A stretch of 64,000 bases of DNA, taken from Acidiparvus fluvialis (GTDB lineage Bacteria > Acidobacteriota > Holophagae > Holophagales > Holophagaceae). The notes under the pieces were generated by a model. The model was not told the origin of the DNA. It worked only from the letters and a program-made list of their open reading frames with translations, and did no database searches. Shown in pieces: positions 33,334 through 42,359 of this stretch; the first letter of the stretch is position 1, and each line of letters starts with the position of its first letter. Made by a program: the position numbers and the translations under genes. The stretch lies in NCBI GenBank assembly GCA_041263285.1, contig JBFSVS010000003.1, positions 23,725-87,724 on the forward strand, given 5' to 3'.

Positions 33334-35951
33334 TTTTCAGTATCAAGGCCGCCTGCGTTGAATCTCAGGATGCGCTTAACTTCATTTTGTAATTGTTCTG
33401 ACGAGAGTTCATTAGTACGACGCTTAGGAGCGGTAAGTTTAGGGAGTTCTTCTTGGGGCTGTTCTTCTTGGGGCTCAATACGATAGAGATACGCGATGAT
33501 TTCATCCTCAAAACCATATCGCATTTCTTGAAAGTAATCGAAGCTTTCGCGTTTGTATTCAACGAGAGGATCCTTTTGACCGTACCCTCTAAATCCGATG
33601 GCCTCTTTGAGGTGGTCCATGACTAGAAGATGGCGCTTCCATGCAGCATCGATGATCTGAATTATCGATACCTTTTCATGCCATCTCAACATTTCTGCCG
33701 ATGGAAAACGGCGTTCTTTCTGATCATATTTTTCTTTCATCGCTTGGCTTATCAGAGTCACTGATTGCGGAGAATTGATTGGCAGGGTTGTCAGATCAAT
33801 CACCGGGGTCCCGAAGAGTTGCGTTAAACGATCAGAGAAATGCTGTAGATTTCGCGTGGCTGCTGTGGCACAGAATTGATGATGCAGGCCCTCGATGATT
33901 TCAAAGGTTATTTGATGAATATATTCTTTAGTATTTCCCTTAAGGACGTCATTTCTAAGATTGTAGAAAAAAATACGTTGCTTGTTCATCACATCATCAT
34001 ATTCGAGGAGATGCTTTCGAATTTCAAAGTGATGGGTCTCCACTCTTTTTTGGCTTTTCTCTATCGAGGAACTGACCATCCGGCTTTCGATAGGCTCATC
34101 ATCATTAAGGCCAAAAGCACTCATTAGAGTCTTGATTCTCTCACCGCCAAAGATTCGCATCAGATCATCTTCTAGGCTTAAGAAGAAGCGAGATGAACCA
34201 GGGTCGCCTTGTCGCCCTGCTCGGCCACGAAGTTGGTTATCGATTCGTCGACTTTCATGGCGCTCGGTACCTAGGATGTGCAGACCACCAATCGCAATCA
34301 CCTCTTGTTTCTCTTTTTCGGTTTCGACCTGAAGACGCGCAAGAGTCTGACGATACTCAGGGGTTTCTTGATTATCCTGATCATAAATATTTATTCCGGA
34401 CTGAAGATGTTCACGTTTAGCTAACGCCTCAGGATTACCACCAAGAAGAATATCGGTTCCTCGGCCCGCCATATTGGTTGCAATAGTAACGGCATTCTTA
34501 CGACCCGCTTGTGCAATAATGTCAGCTTCTTTTTCGTGATGTTTTGCATTGAGAACTACGTGCTTAATGCCCGCTTTCTTTAATTCTTTCGAGAGCATTT
34601 CACTACTTTCAATACTGGCAGTACCAATAAGAATAGGTTGTCCCATCTCATTGAGTTTCTGGACTTCGGCAACAATCGCCTTAATCTTTGAACCGGCTGT
34701 TGCGAAGACCATATCGGAATAGTCCTTTCGAATCATGGGCTGATTCGTGGGAATCACAACGACTTCAAGGTTATAGATTTGATAAAATTCTTTTGCTTCA
34801 GTCTCTGCTGTTCCAGTCATGCCCGATAGACGTTTGTACATACGGAAAAAATTCTGAAAAGTAACCGTTGCTAACGTCTGGTTTTCAGCATTAACTTCAA
34901 CGCCTTCTTTGGCTTCAATGGCTTGGTGAAGACCATTAGACCAGCGTCGACCGGGCATCAGGCGGCCGGTAAATTCGTCAACAATAACCACCTCTTTGCC
35001 TTTGCCTTCGGTTTTATTCGACACCATATATTCTTTATCTCGGAAATACATGTGGTGCGCTAATAGGGCTTGAGAAAGCCCGTGAAGATGCTCAATGTTA
35101 GTTGGATCATAAAGATTGCCAACTTTCAGCAGTTCTTCAGCACGTCTGATTCCGGCATCGGTCAAGACAACTTGTCGATCTTTTTCTTCGATTTTAAAAT
35201 CTGTATCTCGACTTAATTTCGGAATAATGGCATCAATCTTATAGTATTTAGAGGTATCTTCCTCGCTTGAGCCAGCGATGATCAGAGGAGTTCTCGCTTC
35301 GTCGATCAGGATACTGTCCACTTCATCGACAATAGCGAAATGGAAGCCACGCTGGCAAAAATCAGCAAGATCCCATTTCATGTTATCGCGAAGATAATCA
35401 AAGCCTATTTCGTTATTCGTAGCGTAGGTAATATCTTTGGCATACGCCTCTCGTCTTTCATCGTCGCTCAGTCCGTGTTGAATGACTCCCACAGTCAAAC
35501 CTAACCACGTATAGAGGCGACCCATCCAATCGGCATCCCGTCGAGCAAGGTAATCATTAACGGTAACTAAGTGGGCACCCTTACCTGCTAGTGCATTCAA
35601 ATAGAGGGGTAATGTTGCGGTAAGCGTTTTACCCTCCCCGGTTCGCATTTCTGATATTTTTCCTTCATGAAGAACCATGCCGCCGATGAGTTGGACATCA
35701 AAGTGGCGCATACGTAAAACACGTCGGGAGGCTTCTCTGACGACGGCAAAAGCTTCAGGAAGGATCTCATCAAGGGTTTTGCCTTGACGCAGTAATTCTT
35801 TAAAATAGGGGGTTTTAGCCCGAAGATCTTGGTCTGACAAAGATTGAAGGATCGGCTCAAACTGATTGACGACTTGGACATTTTTCCAAAGTCTTTTCAA
35901 TTCTCGGTCATTTTTAGACCCAACAATTTTTTTAATTAAGTTATCAATCAT
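33330..35951 (-). CDS. secA: Preprotein translocase ATPase SecA
   Basis: ATP motor of the Sec pathway. Walker A MRTGEGKTLTATLPL (GEGKT 105-109), FAIVDEVDSILIDEARTPLII (Walker B plus start of the preprotein-binding domain), GRGTDILLGGNPEAL and LRGRAGRQGDPGSSRFFLSLED are standard. The helical scaffold near the C-terminus includes WKRHLLVMDHLKEAIGFRGYGQKDPLVEYK. The usual C-terminal zinc-binding CxCxSG segment is missing; the protein ends in ...RFNAGGLDTEN after an EEQPQEELPKL linker. The gene is monocistronic, transcribed away from ndk. Confidence 0.97.
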   Translation of the reverse strand: MIDNLIKKIVGSKNDRELKRLWKNVQVVNQFEPILQSLSDQDLRAKTPYFKELLRQGKTLDEILPEAFAVVREASRRVLRMRHFDVQLIGGMVLHEGKISEMRTGEGKTLTATLPLYLNALAGKGAHLVTVNDYLARRDADWMGRLYTWLGLTVGVIQHGLSDDERREAYAKDITYATNNEIGFDYLRDNMKWDLADFCQRGFHFAIVDEVDSILIDEARTPLIIAGSSEEDTSKYYKIDAIIPKLSRDTDFKIEEKDRQVVLTDAGIRRAEELLKVGNLYDPTNIEHLHGLSQALLAHHMYFRDKEYMVSNKTEGKGKEVVIVDEFTGRLMPGRRWSNGLHQAIEAKEGVEVNAENQTLATVTFQNFFRMYKRLSGMTGTAETEAKEFYQIYNLEVVVIPTNQPMIRKDYSDMVFATAGSKIKAIVAEVQKLNEMGQPILIGTASIESSEMLSKELKKAGIKHVVLNAKHHEKEADIIAQAGRKNAVTIATNMAGRGTDILLGGNPEALAKREHLQSGINIYDQDNQETPEYRQTLARLQVETEKEKQEVIAIGGLHILGTERHESRRIDNQLRGRAGRQGDPGSSRFFLSLEDDLMRIFGGERIKTLMSAFGLNDDEPIESRMVSSSIEKSQKRVETHHFEIRKHLLEYDDVMNKQRIFFYNLRNDVLKGNTKEYIHQITFEIIEGLHHQFCATAATRNLQHFSDRLTQLFGTPVIDLTTLPINSPQSVTLISQAMKEKYDQKERRFPSAEMLRWHEKVSIIQIIDAAWKRHLLVMDHLKEAIGFRGYGQKDPLVEYKRESFDYFQEMRYGFEDEIIAYLYRIEPQEEQPQEELPKLTAPKRRTNELSSEQLQNEVKRILRFNAGGLDTEN

Positions 35952-36123
35952 CGCTCAGTGAACTTTCAGCTAATATTAGGATCCTTAAGTGTATCGCTAA
36001 ATTCATCTTTCAGATCGATGGAAAGTGACAGATAAGCCTTCAATCTTGGGGTCTAGGCCTAGTACAACTTCCCATGGCAATCAAAATCTGCGAAAATTAA
36101 TTTGAATCAAAAGGAGAATTTAA

Positions 36124-36543
36124 ATGGCTCTAGAAAGAACATTCGCCATCATCAAGCCCGATGCCGTGATTGCAGGAGTCTCTGGGCAGATTCTTCAAGC
36201 CATCGAGGATTCTGGACTCCAGATTATCGGCCTTAAAAGAACGCGCTTAACCCCAGCAATCTGCCGGGGTTTTTATCACGAGCACGTAAGTAAAGGGTTT
36301 TATCCCGAATTAGAAGCATTCATGATCGAGGGGCCTGTAATTTTAATGTGTCTTTCGGGAGATGATGCAATTAAGCGATGGAGAGATCTCATGGGCTCAA
36401 CAAATCCCTCCAATGCCGCTGAAGGATCCATGAGAAAACGCTTTGGTACTTCCATTGGACGCAATGCCACCCATGGATCGGATTCGCCTGCCAGTGCAGC
36501 CTTTGAAGTTTCATACTTCTTCAATGCTTTTGAACTTAATTAA
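36124..36543 (+). CDS. ndk: Nucleoside diphosphate kinase
   Basis: Transfers the gamma phosphate between nucleoside triphosphates and diphosphates. The protein begins ERTFAIIKPDAV and carries the catalytic histidine H117 in NATHGSDS, with the Kpn-loop-like GSTNPSNAAEGSMRKRF upstream. Normal length (139). AAGGAG 7-8 nt before the ATG is a clear ribosome site. It diverges from secA across 172 nt, and its TAA shares TTAA with the convergent proS stop. Confidence 0.97.
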   Translation: MALERTFAIIKPDAVIAGVSGQILQAIEDSGLQIIGLKRTRLTPAICRGFYHEHVSKGFYPELEAFMIEGPVILMCLSGDDAIKRWRDLMGSTNPSNAAEGSMRKRFGTSIGRNATHGSDSPASAAFEVSYFFNAFELN

Positions 36544-38294
36544 TTCAGATTTTGATTAATCTCAAGAATCTTTGCATGAAGAAGGTCAATTGAGATTTTT
36601 TGGACTTCTTTCGTTTTTCGATTTCTTATTTCAACGATCCCCTCGTTCAGGCCCTTGGAACCCACGGTAACTCGATAGGGAAGTCCTAAAAGATCAGCGT
36701 CTTTAAATTTAGCCCCTGGGCTTAGGGCCGATCGATCATCAATCAAAAATTCGATCCCTTCATTTTTAAGGAAGGTCTCCAAACTGTTGACTACCCTAGA
36801 AGTTTCGGGACTATCCGAATCTAGATTTAGTATGTGGAAATGATAGGGAGCAATCGAAGTCGGCCAAACAATACCATCGGCATCGTGATTTTGCTCGATG
36901 GCTGCCGCGACTGTTCGAGTAATTCCGATTCCATAACAACCCATCACCATGGGCTTATCTTTTCCGTTCATATCCAAGAAATTACATTTCATAGGAAGAG
37001 AATACTTGAGGCCTAATTTAAAAACTTGGCCCACTTCAATTCCCCGAAAGGCTAAATACGTTCCTTGCTCGCATCGTCCACATCGATCTCCAGCCTCTGC
37101 ATTGCGAATATCACCCCAATGAAGATTTTTGATGTCGCGCTCCGGGGTAAAGCCAAAATGATGATAATCGGTTTTATTAGCACCACACGTAAGACTCGTT
37201 TGCCCTTTTAACTCCTGATCTACAATGAAGTTGATTTGATCTAAGCCAACGGGACCCATAAATCCTGACTTACATTGCGTCAATGTTTCTGCAACTGTTA
37301 GATCTAAAGGCTCTATTGATTGGGCTTTTATTGTATTTTTCATTTTAACTAAATTAAGCTCATGAGATCCCGCAATCACGGCTCCCCAAACGGATTCTTG
37401 ATTGGCTAGGTCAATAACTTTCATTAGATAGAGTTTAGTGGTTTGAGCTAAGGGCATCCCTTGCGGATGGGCGCTGTCCACCATGTGGCGGGCTTGCTCG
37501 ACTTGCCCCAGGACACCGGGCGTATAAAAATGATTCGGTTTTAAAGGTACGGGATTAGCGGGGGTTTTCGAGAGAAGGCGGCATTCTGTTTTTTCAATAT
37601 TGGACGTGTAGTCGCAGTGATTACAACTGAGGATAGAGTCTTCTCCGCTTTCAGCTAAGACATGGAATTCATGGGTAAATGATCCTCCGATGGCACCACT
37701 GTCCGCTTCTACAGCTCTAAACGTTAACCCTACTCTGGTAAATATACGCTTATACGTCTCAAACATATTCCAATATTCTTTGTCGCAATCCGCGTCATCG
37801 GTATGGAAGGAATAGCCATCCTTCATGATAAATTCTCGCCCCCGAAGAAGGCCAAAACGCGGACGTATTTCATCCCTAAATTTCGTCTGAATCTGGAATA
37901 CATTAATGGGAAGCTGTTTGTAACTTTTAATGGTCTTCCGAACCATGTCCGTGACAACTTCTTCATGGGTGGGACCCAAGCAAAAGTCATTATTTTTTCG
38001 ATCCTGAAACCGAAGTAATTCCTTTCCGTAGGCTCCCCATCGTCCGCTTTCAGTCCAAAGGTCAGACGGTTGAACAAAGGGCATCAGAATTTCTTGGCAA
38101 CCTGATTTTTCTAATTCTTCTCTAACGATAGATTCAAATTTCTGAATCGCTCTAAAAAGTAAAGGGAAGTAGCTGTAGACTCCTGAAGCCAGTTTTAAAA
38201 GCATGCCTGACCGCATCATTAGTTGATGACTAATGACCTCAGCATCTTTGGGAATTTCTCGGTGAGTTTGAAATAAAAATTTGGATTGGCGCAT
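36540..38294 (-). CDS. proS: Prolyl-tRNA synthetase (bacterial type)
   Basis: Class II synthetase, 584 residues, with the bacterial insertion domain (about 220-400) between motifs 2 and 3. Motif 1 lies near SGVYSYFPLLFRAIQKFESIVREEL. TEVV-type GPTHEEVVTDMV and FQIQTKFRDEIRPRFGLLRGREFIMKDGYSFH form motif 2. VMGCYGIGITRTVAAAIEQNHD is motif 3. The C-terminal anticodon-binding domain ends with KEVQKISIDLL. It starts 5 nt after yqeY and ends a three-gene operon (ferredoxin-yqeY-proS). Confidence 0.97.
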   Translation of the reverse strand: MRQSKFLFQTHREIPKDAEVISHQLMMRSGMLLKLASGVYSYFPLLFRAIQKFESIVREELEKSGCQEILMPFVQPSDLWTESGRWGAYGKELLRFQDRKNNDFCLGPTHEEVVTDMVRKTIKSYKQLPINVFQIQTKFRDEIRPRFGLLRGREFIMKDGYSFHTDDADCDKEYWNMFETYKRIFTRVGLTFRAVEADSGAIGGSFTHEFHVLAESGEDSILSCNHCDYTSNIEKTECRLLSKTPANPVPLKPNHFYTPGVLGQVEQARHMVDSAHPQGMPLAQTTKLYLMKVIDLANQESVWGAVIAGSHELNLVKMKNTIKAQSIEPLDLTVAETLTQCKSGFMGPVGLDQINFIVDQELKGQTSLTCGANKTDYHHFGFTPERDIKNLHWGDIRNAEAGDRCGRCEQGTYLAFRGIEVGQVFKLGLKYSLPMKCNFLDMNGKDKPMVMGCYGIGITRTVAAAIEQNHDADGIVWPTSIAPYHFHILNLDSDSPETSRVVNSLETFLKNEGIEFLIDDRSALSPGAKFKDADLLGLPYRVTVGSKGLNEGIVEIRNRKTKEVQKISIDLLHAKILEINQNLN

Positions 38295-38299
38295 AGGGG

Positions 38300-38752
38300 T
38301 TATGAAACTAGAAGTTGTGTAACAAGAGTGCTGGCTAATTTTCCATCATAGTTTCCTGCATATTCGGACTGCAGAAATTTCATAACTTTTCCGAGATCCT
38401 TGACATTTTGAGCTTGGGTCGTTTTGATAGCTACCTCGATCGCAAGGCGCAACTCGACTTCAGTCATCTGCTTGGGTAAATAGACTTGAAGTATATTGAT
38501 TTCTTGTTGCTCAGTGGCTGCTCTCTCTTGCTGTCCGACACTTTTGAATTGGTCAATACTGTCCTGACGAGACTTGACAAGTCTTTTAATGACACTCATA
38601 CAGTCTGCAGACGTTAACTCACCTTGGGGACCAAGCCCCTTTGCAATGCTTTCATTTCTGAGGGCTGATAGGACCATGCGTAGCACTTGTACGTGCAGGC
38701 TATTTTTTTCAAGCATCGCTTTTTTCAAATCAGCTTGAATTTGATTTAACAT
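38300..38752 (-). CDS. yqeY: YqeY/GatB-domain protein
   Basis: A 150-residue YqeY-family helical protein related to the tail domain of GatB, the amidotransferase subunit that contacts tRNA. The stretch LRMVLSALRNESIAKG near residues 24-39, VIKRLVKSRQDSIDQF, the EINILQVYLPKQMTEVEL region and VKDLGKVMKFLQSEYAGNYDGKLAS are all typical. The family's exact function is unproven; tRNA-related activity is inferred. AAGGAAG precedes the ATG. It lies between the ferredoxin gene and proS. Confidence 0.93.
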   Translation of the reverse strand: MLNQIQADLKKAMLEKNSLHVQVLRMVLSALRNESIAKGLGPQGELTSADCMSVIKRLVKSRQDSIDQFKSVGQQERAATEQQEINILQVYLPKQMTEVELRLAIEVAIKTTQAQNVKDLGKVMKFLQSEYAGNYDGKLASTLVTQLLVS

Positions 38753-38832
38753 AGACTTCCTTCACGCAACAAAGATCCCGCTCTCTTAGGTTATCCCAAG
38801 GATCTTAATAAGTTTCCAAATAAGCCAGAAAC

Positions 38833-39087
38833 TTAGATTTTGTTGTATTTAATCACTTCAACGGGGCACCCCGCTGCCGCAGCAATAATACTGTCTTCAA
38901 GTGAGGTTTGTAGGTCAGTATTGAGCTCAGCTTTTTCATCACGATTTTCTGATTCCACACCATCTTGGCGAACACCATCGCGGATGGTACAAGTAGTATC
39001 GGTCACATGAAACACATCGGGGCATTCGGCTTCGCATGCATTGCAAACAATACAGCCTTCTTCAATCCAAACTGAGGTAATTGCCAT
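38833..39087 (-). CDS. Ferredoxin with acidic insertion
   Basis: Small electron carrier (84 residues). C12, C15 and C18 in CIVCNACEAECPDVF plus C74 in GCPVEVIKY make one [4Fe-4S] site. C22 and C33 are additional cysteines. Between the cluster halves is a charged stretch (VRQDGVESENRDEKAELNTD, about 39-58), longer than in ordinary monocluster ferredoxins. AGGAG 5 nt before the ATG is a good ribosome site. It leads the operon with yqeY and proS. Its partner is unknown. Confidence 0.92.
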   Translation of the reverse strand: MAITSVWIEEGCIVCNACEAECPDVFHVTDTTCTIRDGVRQDGVESENRDEKAELNTDLQTSLEDSIIAAAAGCPVEVIKYNKI

Positions 39088-39170
39088 GTTTGCTCCTGGG
39101 ACATTATCATTTTATCGAATTTTGAGTTTTTTTCTCATTAGTTTTTTTAAAAGGAAGTCAAGATAACAAC

Positions 39171-40076
39171 ATGGCAAAGTGGACAGAAAACTCAATCATT
39201 CAGAAGGTGAGAGGGCTTCTCCCTGGAGGGGAATTTTTAGAAGACGATTGCGGTATTCTTCGAGTAGAATCTGGACAAAAGATCGTGGTTTCCACGGACT
39301 CTATGCAAGAAGATACCCATTTTTGTCTGGATTGGCACCCGCCGCATCTTCTAGCTAGAAAATTCCTAAAAATGAACCTCTCCGACATTGATGCATCCGG
39401 TGGGACGCCCTTCGCCTTTACTTTTAACTTGGGCTTACCTCCCCATTTTGAAGAAACTTGGATTGATACTTTTCTGAAAAGCCTGGGTGCCTGCGCGCGC
39501 GAATATTCGATTAAGGTGATTGGCGGAGATACCTTTGGAAGTCCTCGAGGACTTCATTTAACAGCAACGGTTTGGGGCTACGCCGATCGACATCTGACTC
39601 GATTTGGTCTTGAAGTGGGTGACGGGGTCTTCATCGATGGACCCCTAGGACTGAGTGATCAAGGCTTACGCGCATTGCGATCAGGAGAGCGCTGGACAAG
39701 AGAATCGTGCAGTCCGGGCTTATCTCACCATCTTGATCCTCAGATCAATTTGGGACTTGGGGTAGGATTGGCAAAGATCCCTCAGATTCACGCTTGTATC
39801 GATATATCGGATGGGCTCTCTAAGGATTTAGGGGTACTCGCGGAGATCAATCAGAAGACGGTACGCCTTACTCGATCCTTTAATGAATCGGAACTTCATG
39901 GAGGCGAGGACTATCTCCGATTGTTTACTTCTTCACTGTCATTAGAAGAATTAAATCAACGTTTTTCTTATCCATTTCAACAAATTGGACAAGTGGAAGC
40001 TTATCAGAATGCCTATTTACTAGATTCGACCGGTCAGAAGGTCGTGGACTGTACTTTTAAACATTTTCAAAACTGA
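39171..40076 (+). CDS. thiL: Thiamine-monophosphate kinase
   Basis: Phosphorylates thiamine monophosphate to thiamine diphosphate (AIR-synthase/PurM fold). Signatures in order: DDCGIL near residue 23, STDSMQEDTHF (the metal-binding TD-M-EGVHF-like segment), MNLSDIDASGGTPFAFTFNLGLP, VIGGDTFGS, DISDGLSKDLGVL and HGGEDYLRLFT. At 301 residues it is slightly short. AAGGAAG is about 13 nt upstream, which is distant. It diverges from the ferredoxin gene and precedes recR by 57 nt. Confidence 0.94.
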   Translation: MAKWTENSIIQKVRGLLPGGEFLEDDCGILRVESGQKIVVSTDSMQEDTHFCLDWHPPHLLARKFLKMNLSDIDASGGTPFAFTFNLGLPPHFEETWIDTFLKSLGACAREYSIKVIGGDTFGSPRGLHLTATVWGYADRHLTRFGLEVGDGVFIDGPLGLSDQGLRALRSGERWTRESCSPGLSHHLDPQINLGLGVGLAKIPQIHACIDISDGLSKDLGVLAEINQKTVRLTRSFNESELHGGEDYLRLFTSSLSLEELNQRFSYPFQQIGQVEAYQNAYLLDSTGQKVVDCTFKHFQN

Positions 40077-40133
40077 TTCATGCACTATAAACTTTGAATC
40101 AGATTCACCTCCTACCAAAGGTCCTATCCGTTT

Positions 40134-40730
40134 ATGAAACTTCCCCAAGCGCTAGAGTCCGTTGTTGAAGCTCTTCAGTCCCTGCCGGGAGTTGGTCGTA
40201 AATCGGCTCAACGAATGGTGATTTCCCTTCTCAAAGACGGCGCTGCTTCCATGAGTCGCCTTGGCTCCGTGCTCAGCGATGCCTCTCAAAAATTATGCTT
40301 TTGCAGTCTGTGTGGTGGCTTTGCAGACCAAAAGACCTGTGCTATCTGTACCGATGACAAACGAGACGCTTCTTTACTCCTGATCGTAGCTGAGGCGTCC
40401 AATATTTTAACCATTGAGAAATCTGAAAAGTACAGAGGACACTATCATGCCTTAGGAGGGCTTATTTCACCTTTGAAAGGAGTCGGGCCTCAGCACTTAA
40501 GGATCAAAGAATTAGAGGCGCGCCTCCTCAATCATCCCTATCAAGAAGTTATCATTGCAACAAATCCTACAGTGGACGGTGAGGCGACCGCTTCTTGGCT
40601 TGCCAAAACACTTAAATCATCAGGTTGCGCTGTGAGTCGCATTGCTCTGGGCCTTCCCTTTGGAAGCGACATTGAATACGCCGACGAATTAACCCTGGGG
40701 CAGTCACTTCAAGGCCGAACTAAGCTTTAG
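40134..40730 (+). CDS. recR: Recombination mediator RecR
   Basis: RecFOR-pathway clamp-like protein that helps load RecA. The N-terminal helix-hairpin-helix LPGVGRKSAQRM (residues 17-28) is followed by a zinc motif with C57, C60, C69 and C72, then a Toprim domain (LLIVAEASNILTIEKSEKY) and the HALGGLISPLKGVGP motif. The C-terminus has ATNPTVDGEATASWLAK and the Walker-B-like RIALGLPFGSDIEYADELTL. Normal length (198). It overlaps convergent truA by 11 nt. Confidence 0.96.
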   Translation: MKLPQALESVVEALQSLPGVGRKSAQRMVISLLKDGAASMSRLGSVLSDASQKLCFCSLCGGFADQKTCAICTDDKRDASLLLIVAEASNILTIEKSEKYRGHYHALGGLISPLKGVGPQHLRIKELEARLLNHPYQEVIIATNPTVDGEATASWLAKTLKSSGCAVSRIALGLPFGSDIEYADELTLGQSLQGRTKL

Positions 40731-41508
40731 GAATCTCGAACGGTTCACTTAAGCCCGTCTTTGGATCTAACCAAATCTTTTCGAGAGTCAAACCATGGGG
40801 GGGTGCCGTAGGTCCTGACCGAGTTCGATCCCTTTCAGCAAGAATTGATCGAAGATCATTGGCACTAAGTTTGTTTTTTATAAATTCAATGAGCGTACCG
40901 GTCAGAATTCTGACTTGATGCATCAAGAATTGATTTCCATCAAAGCGGATACTTAACCCCTGATCATCTTCAAGGGCCTCAAAACGATAAAGGGTCTTGA
41001 TGGGTGACGGAGCGACACATTCGGAGGCGCGAAAAGAACTAAAATCATGGGTCCCGCATAAACACTTGAGCACCTCGTTTATTCGAAGAAGGTCGAGTTG
41101 AAATGAACCGGGAATATGCCAACGGTGAAAATTTTCCATGGGATTTCGTCGCCCTCCAAGAGAAAGGCGATAGCAGTAGCGCTTGGCTACAATGGCTTTT
41201 CGAAAGGCGAAATCCTCGGGGACGGAGTGAACGGTATTGATTTGAATATCCTCAGGAAGATAGGCCTGAATGGCTTTTCTTAATACCGCGGAATCCCATG
41301 ACTTCTCTGTTTTAAAAAATATTTTTTGATCTTGGGCGTGGACACCAGCGTCTGTTCGACTTGCTCCATACGGAAGTGCGATAGTGGATTCTAAATTTTT
41401 AAGAGAGCCCCAAAGCATTCCCTGAATAGTCGGTAGAGCCGGCTGTATTTGAAAGCCAGAGTATTGAGTTCCAACATAAGATATAGAGGCTAGGTAGGGA
41501 AAGCTCAT
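40720..41508 (-). CDS. truA: tRNA pseudouridine synthase A
   Basis: Isomerises U38-U40 in the tRNA anticodon stem. The catalytic aspartate is D53 in GASRTDAGVHAQDQ. The N-terminal ISYVGTQYSGFQIQP, the HDFSSFRASE segment and FLMHQVRILTGTLIEF near the C-terminus are family signatures. Length (262) is normal. There is no Shine-Dalgarno; TAAACT lies 6 nt before the ATG. It diverges from thiD across only 41 nt. Confidence 0.96.
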   Translation of the reverse strand: MSFPYLASISYVGTQYSGFQIQPALPTIQGMLWGSLKNLESTIALPYGASRTDAGVHAQDQKIFFKTEKSWDSAVLRKAIQAYLPEDIQINTVHSVPEDFAFRKAIVAKRYCYRLSLGGRRNPMENFHRWHIPGSFQLDLLRINEVLKCLCGTHDFSSFRASECVAPSPIKTLYRFEALEDDQGLSIRFDGNQFLMHQVRILTGTLIEFIKNKLSANDLRSILAERDRTRSGPTAPPHGLTLEKIWLDPKTGLSEPFEIPKA

Positions 41509-41514
41509 TAAAGA

Positions 41515-41520
41515 AGTTTA
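41515..41520 (-). promoter_or_regulatory. Putative leaderless -10 box of truA
   Basis: On the minus strand TAAACT, then TCTTTA, then the truA ATG. This is the TAAACT-N6-ATG layout, within the 41-nt gap shared with divergent thiD. Confidence 0.5.
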
Positions 41521-41537
41521 CAAAGAAGCAGTCACAA

Positions 41538-41543
41538 TACTAT
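41538..41543 (+). promoter_or_regulatory. Putative leaderless -10 box of thiD
   Basis: TACTAT, then ATATCT, then the thiD ATG. A TTTACA 15 nt upstream could act as a -35. No Shine-Dalgarno is present. Confidence 0.45.
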
Positions 41544-41549
41544 ATATCT

Positions 41550-42359
41550 ATGGTTACTCATAAACCCACAGCCGTCTGCTTTAGCGGTCTAGACCCCTCC
41601 GGAGGTGCTGGGCTTCTAAGGGATCTCAGTACTCTCTACGACCATCCGCTCCACGTGATGGCCGTTCTAACCTCCGAGACGGTTCAAAGCAGTGATGAAT
41701 GTTTTGAAATTAAAAGCCCTGCCTGTGCCCCTGCAACTACCTTTTCCAAACTGGCCCCTATACTTCCGGGTACCTGGGGGGCGAAACTGGGCCTTCTCGC
41801 TATTTCTGCAGATGAGCTTTCCCGATTAATGGGAGAGCTCGCTCATTTACCGCCTCGATATTTGATTTGGGACCCGATTCTCAATCCCTCACAAGGCGTC
41901 GGACTTCATTCCAACGGATCCCTATTGGATATGGCAAAACAGATCGGTTCAGCTCGACGATCAGACTGTGATTGGGTAATCAGTCCAAATTGGATTGAGT
42001 TTAAAGCCCTTACCTCAGCGACAGATTCGATGGAACCTAAGGATCTTATAAATGCGTCGAGATCAATTTTTAATCTTGGCTTTTCGTGTCTGTGGCTTAA
42101 AGGAGGTCACGGAATGGGTGAGTCGATCAGGGATTATTGGATCACCAATAACGACTGTGTTGCGATTGCTACCCATGAACGAAATCCTGTGAAACCAAGG
42201 GGGACGGGGTGTTTCTTATCTTCCTCGTGGCTCGCCTATCGGCTACAGGGGCTGAATGGACTCGAATCTGCTCGCCAAGCGACAGACGATCTTCAGAAGT
42301 TATGGTCAACTTCGGACGTACTCCCCGGAGGCACCCGACCTATTTTAGGACTTAGGTAA
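41550..42359 (+). CDS. thiD: Hydroxymethylpyrimidine/phosphomethylpyrimidine kinase
   Basis: Ribokinase-like kinase of the ThiD family, phosphorylating HMP and HMP-P for thiamine synthesis. FSGLDPSGGAGLLRDLSTL (11-29) is the substrate-site signature. DPILNPSQG, WVISPNWIEFKAL, CLWLKGGHG and PRGTGCFLSSSWLA (anion hole with GTGC) follow in the expected order. It is more divergent than usual in the middle third. The 15-nt overlap with convergent dusB and a separate thiL elsewhere show that the thiamine genes are scattered. Confidence 0.87.
   Translation: MVTHKPTAVCFSGLDPSGGAGLLRDLSTLYDHPLHVMAVLTSETVQSSDECFEIKSPACAPATTFSKLAPILPGTWGAKLGLLAISADELSRLMGELAHLPPRYLIWDPILNPSQGVGLHSNGSLLDMAKQIGSARRSDCDWVISPNWIEFKALTSATDSMEPKDLINASRSIFNLGFSCLWLKGGHGMGESIRDYWITNNDCVAIATHERNPVKPRGTGCFLSSSWLAYRLQGLNGLESARQATDDLQKLWSTSDVLPGGTRPILGLR

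Noticed and set aside
38766..38815. AAGATCC...GGATCTT inverted repeat between the ferredoxin gene and yqeY
   Set aside because: Long loop and no T tract; operon continuity is more likely.
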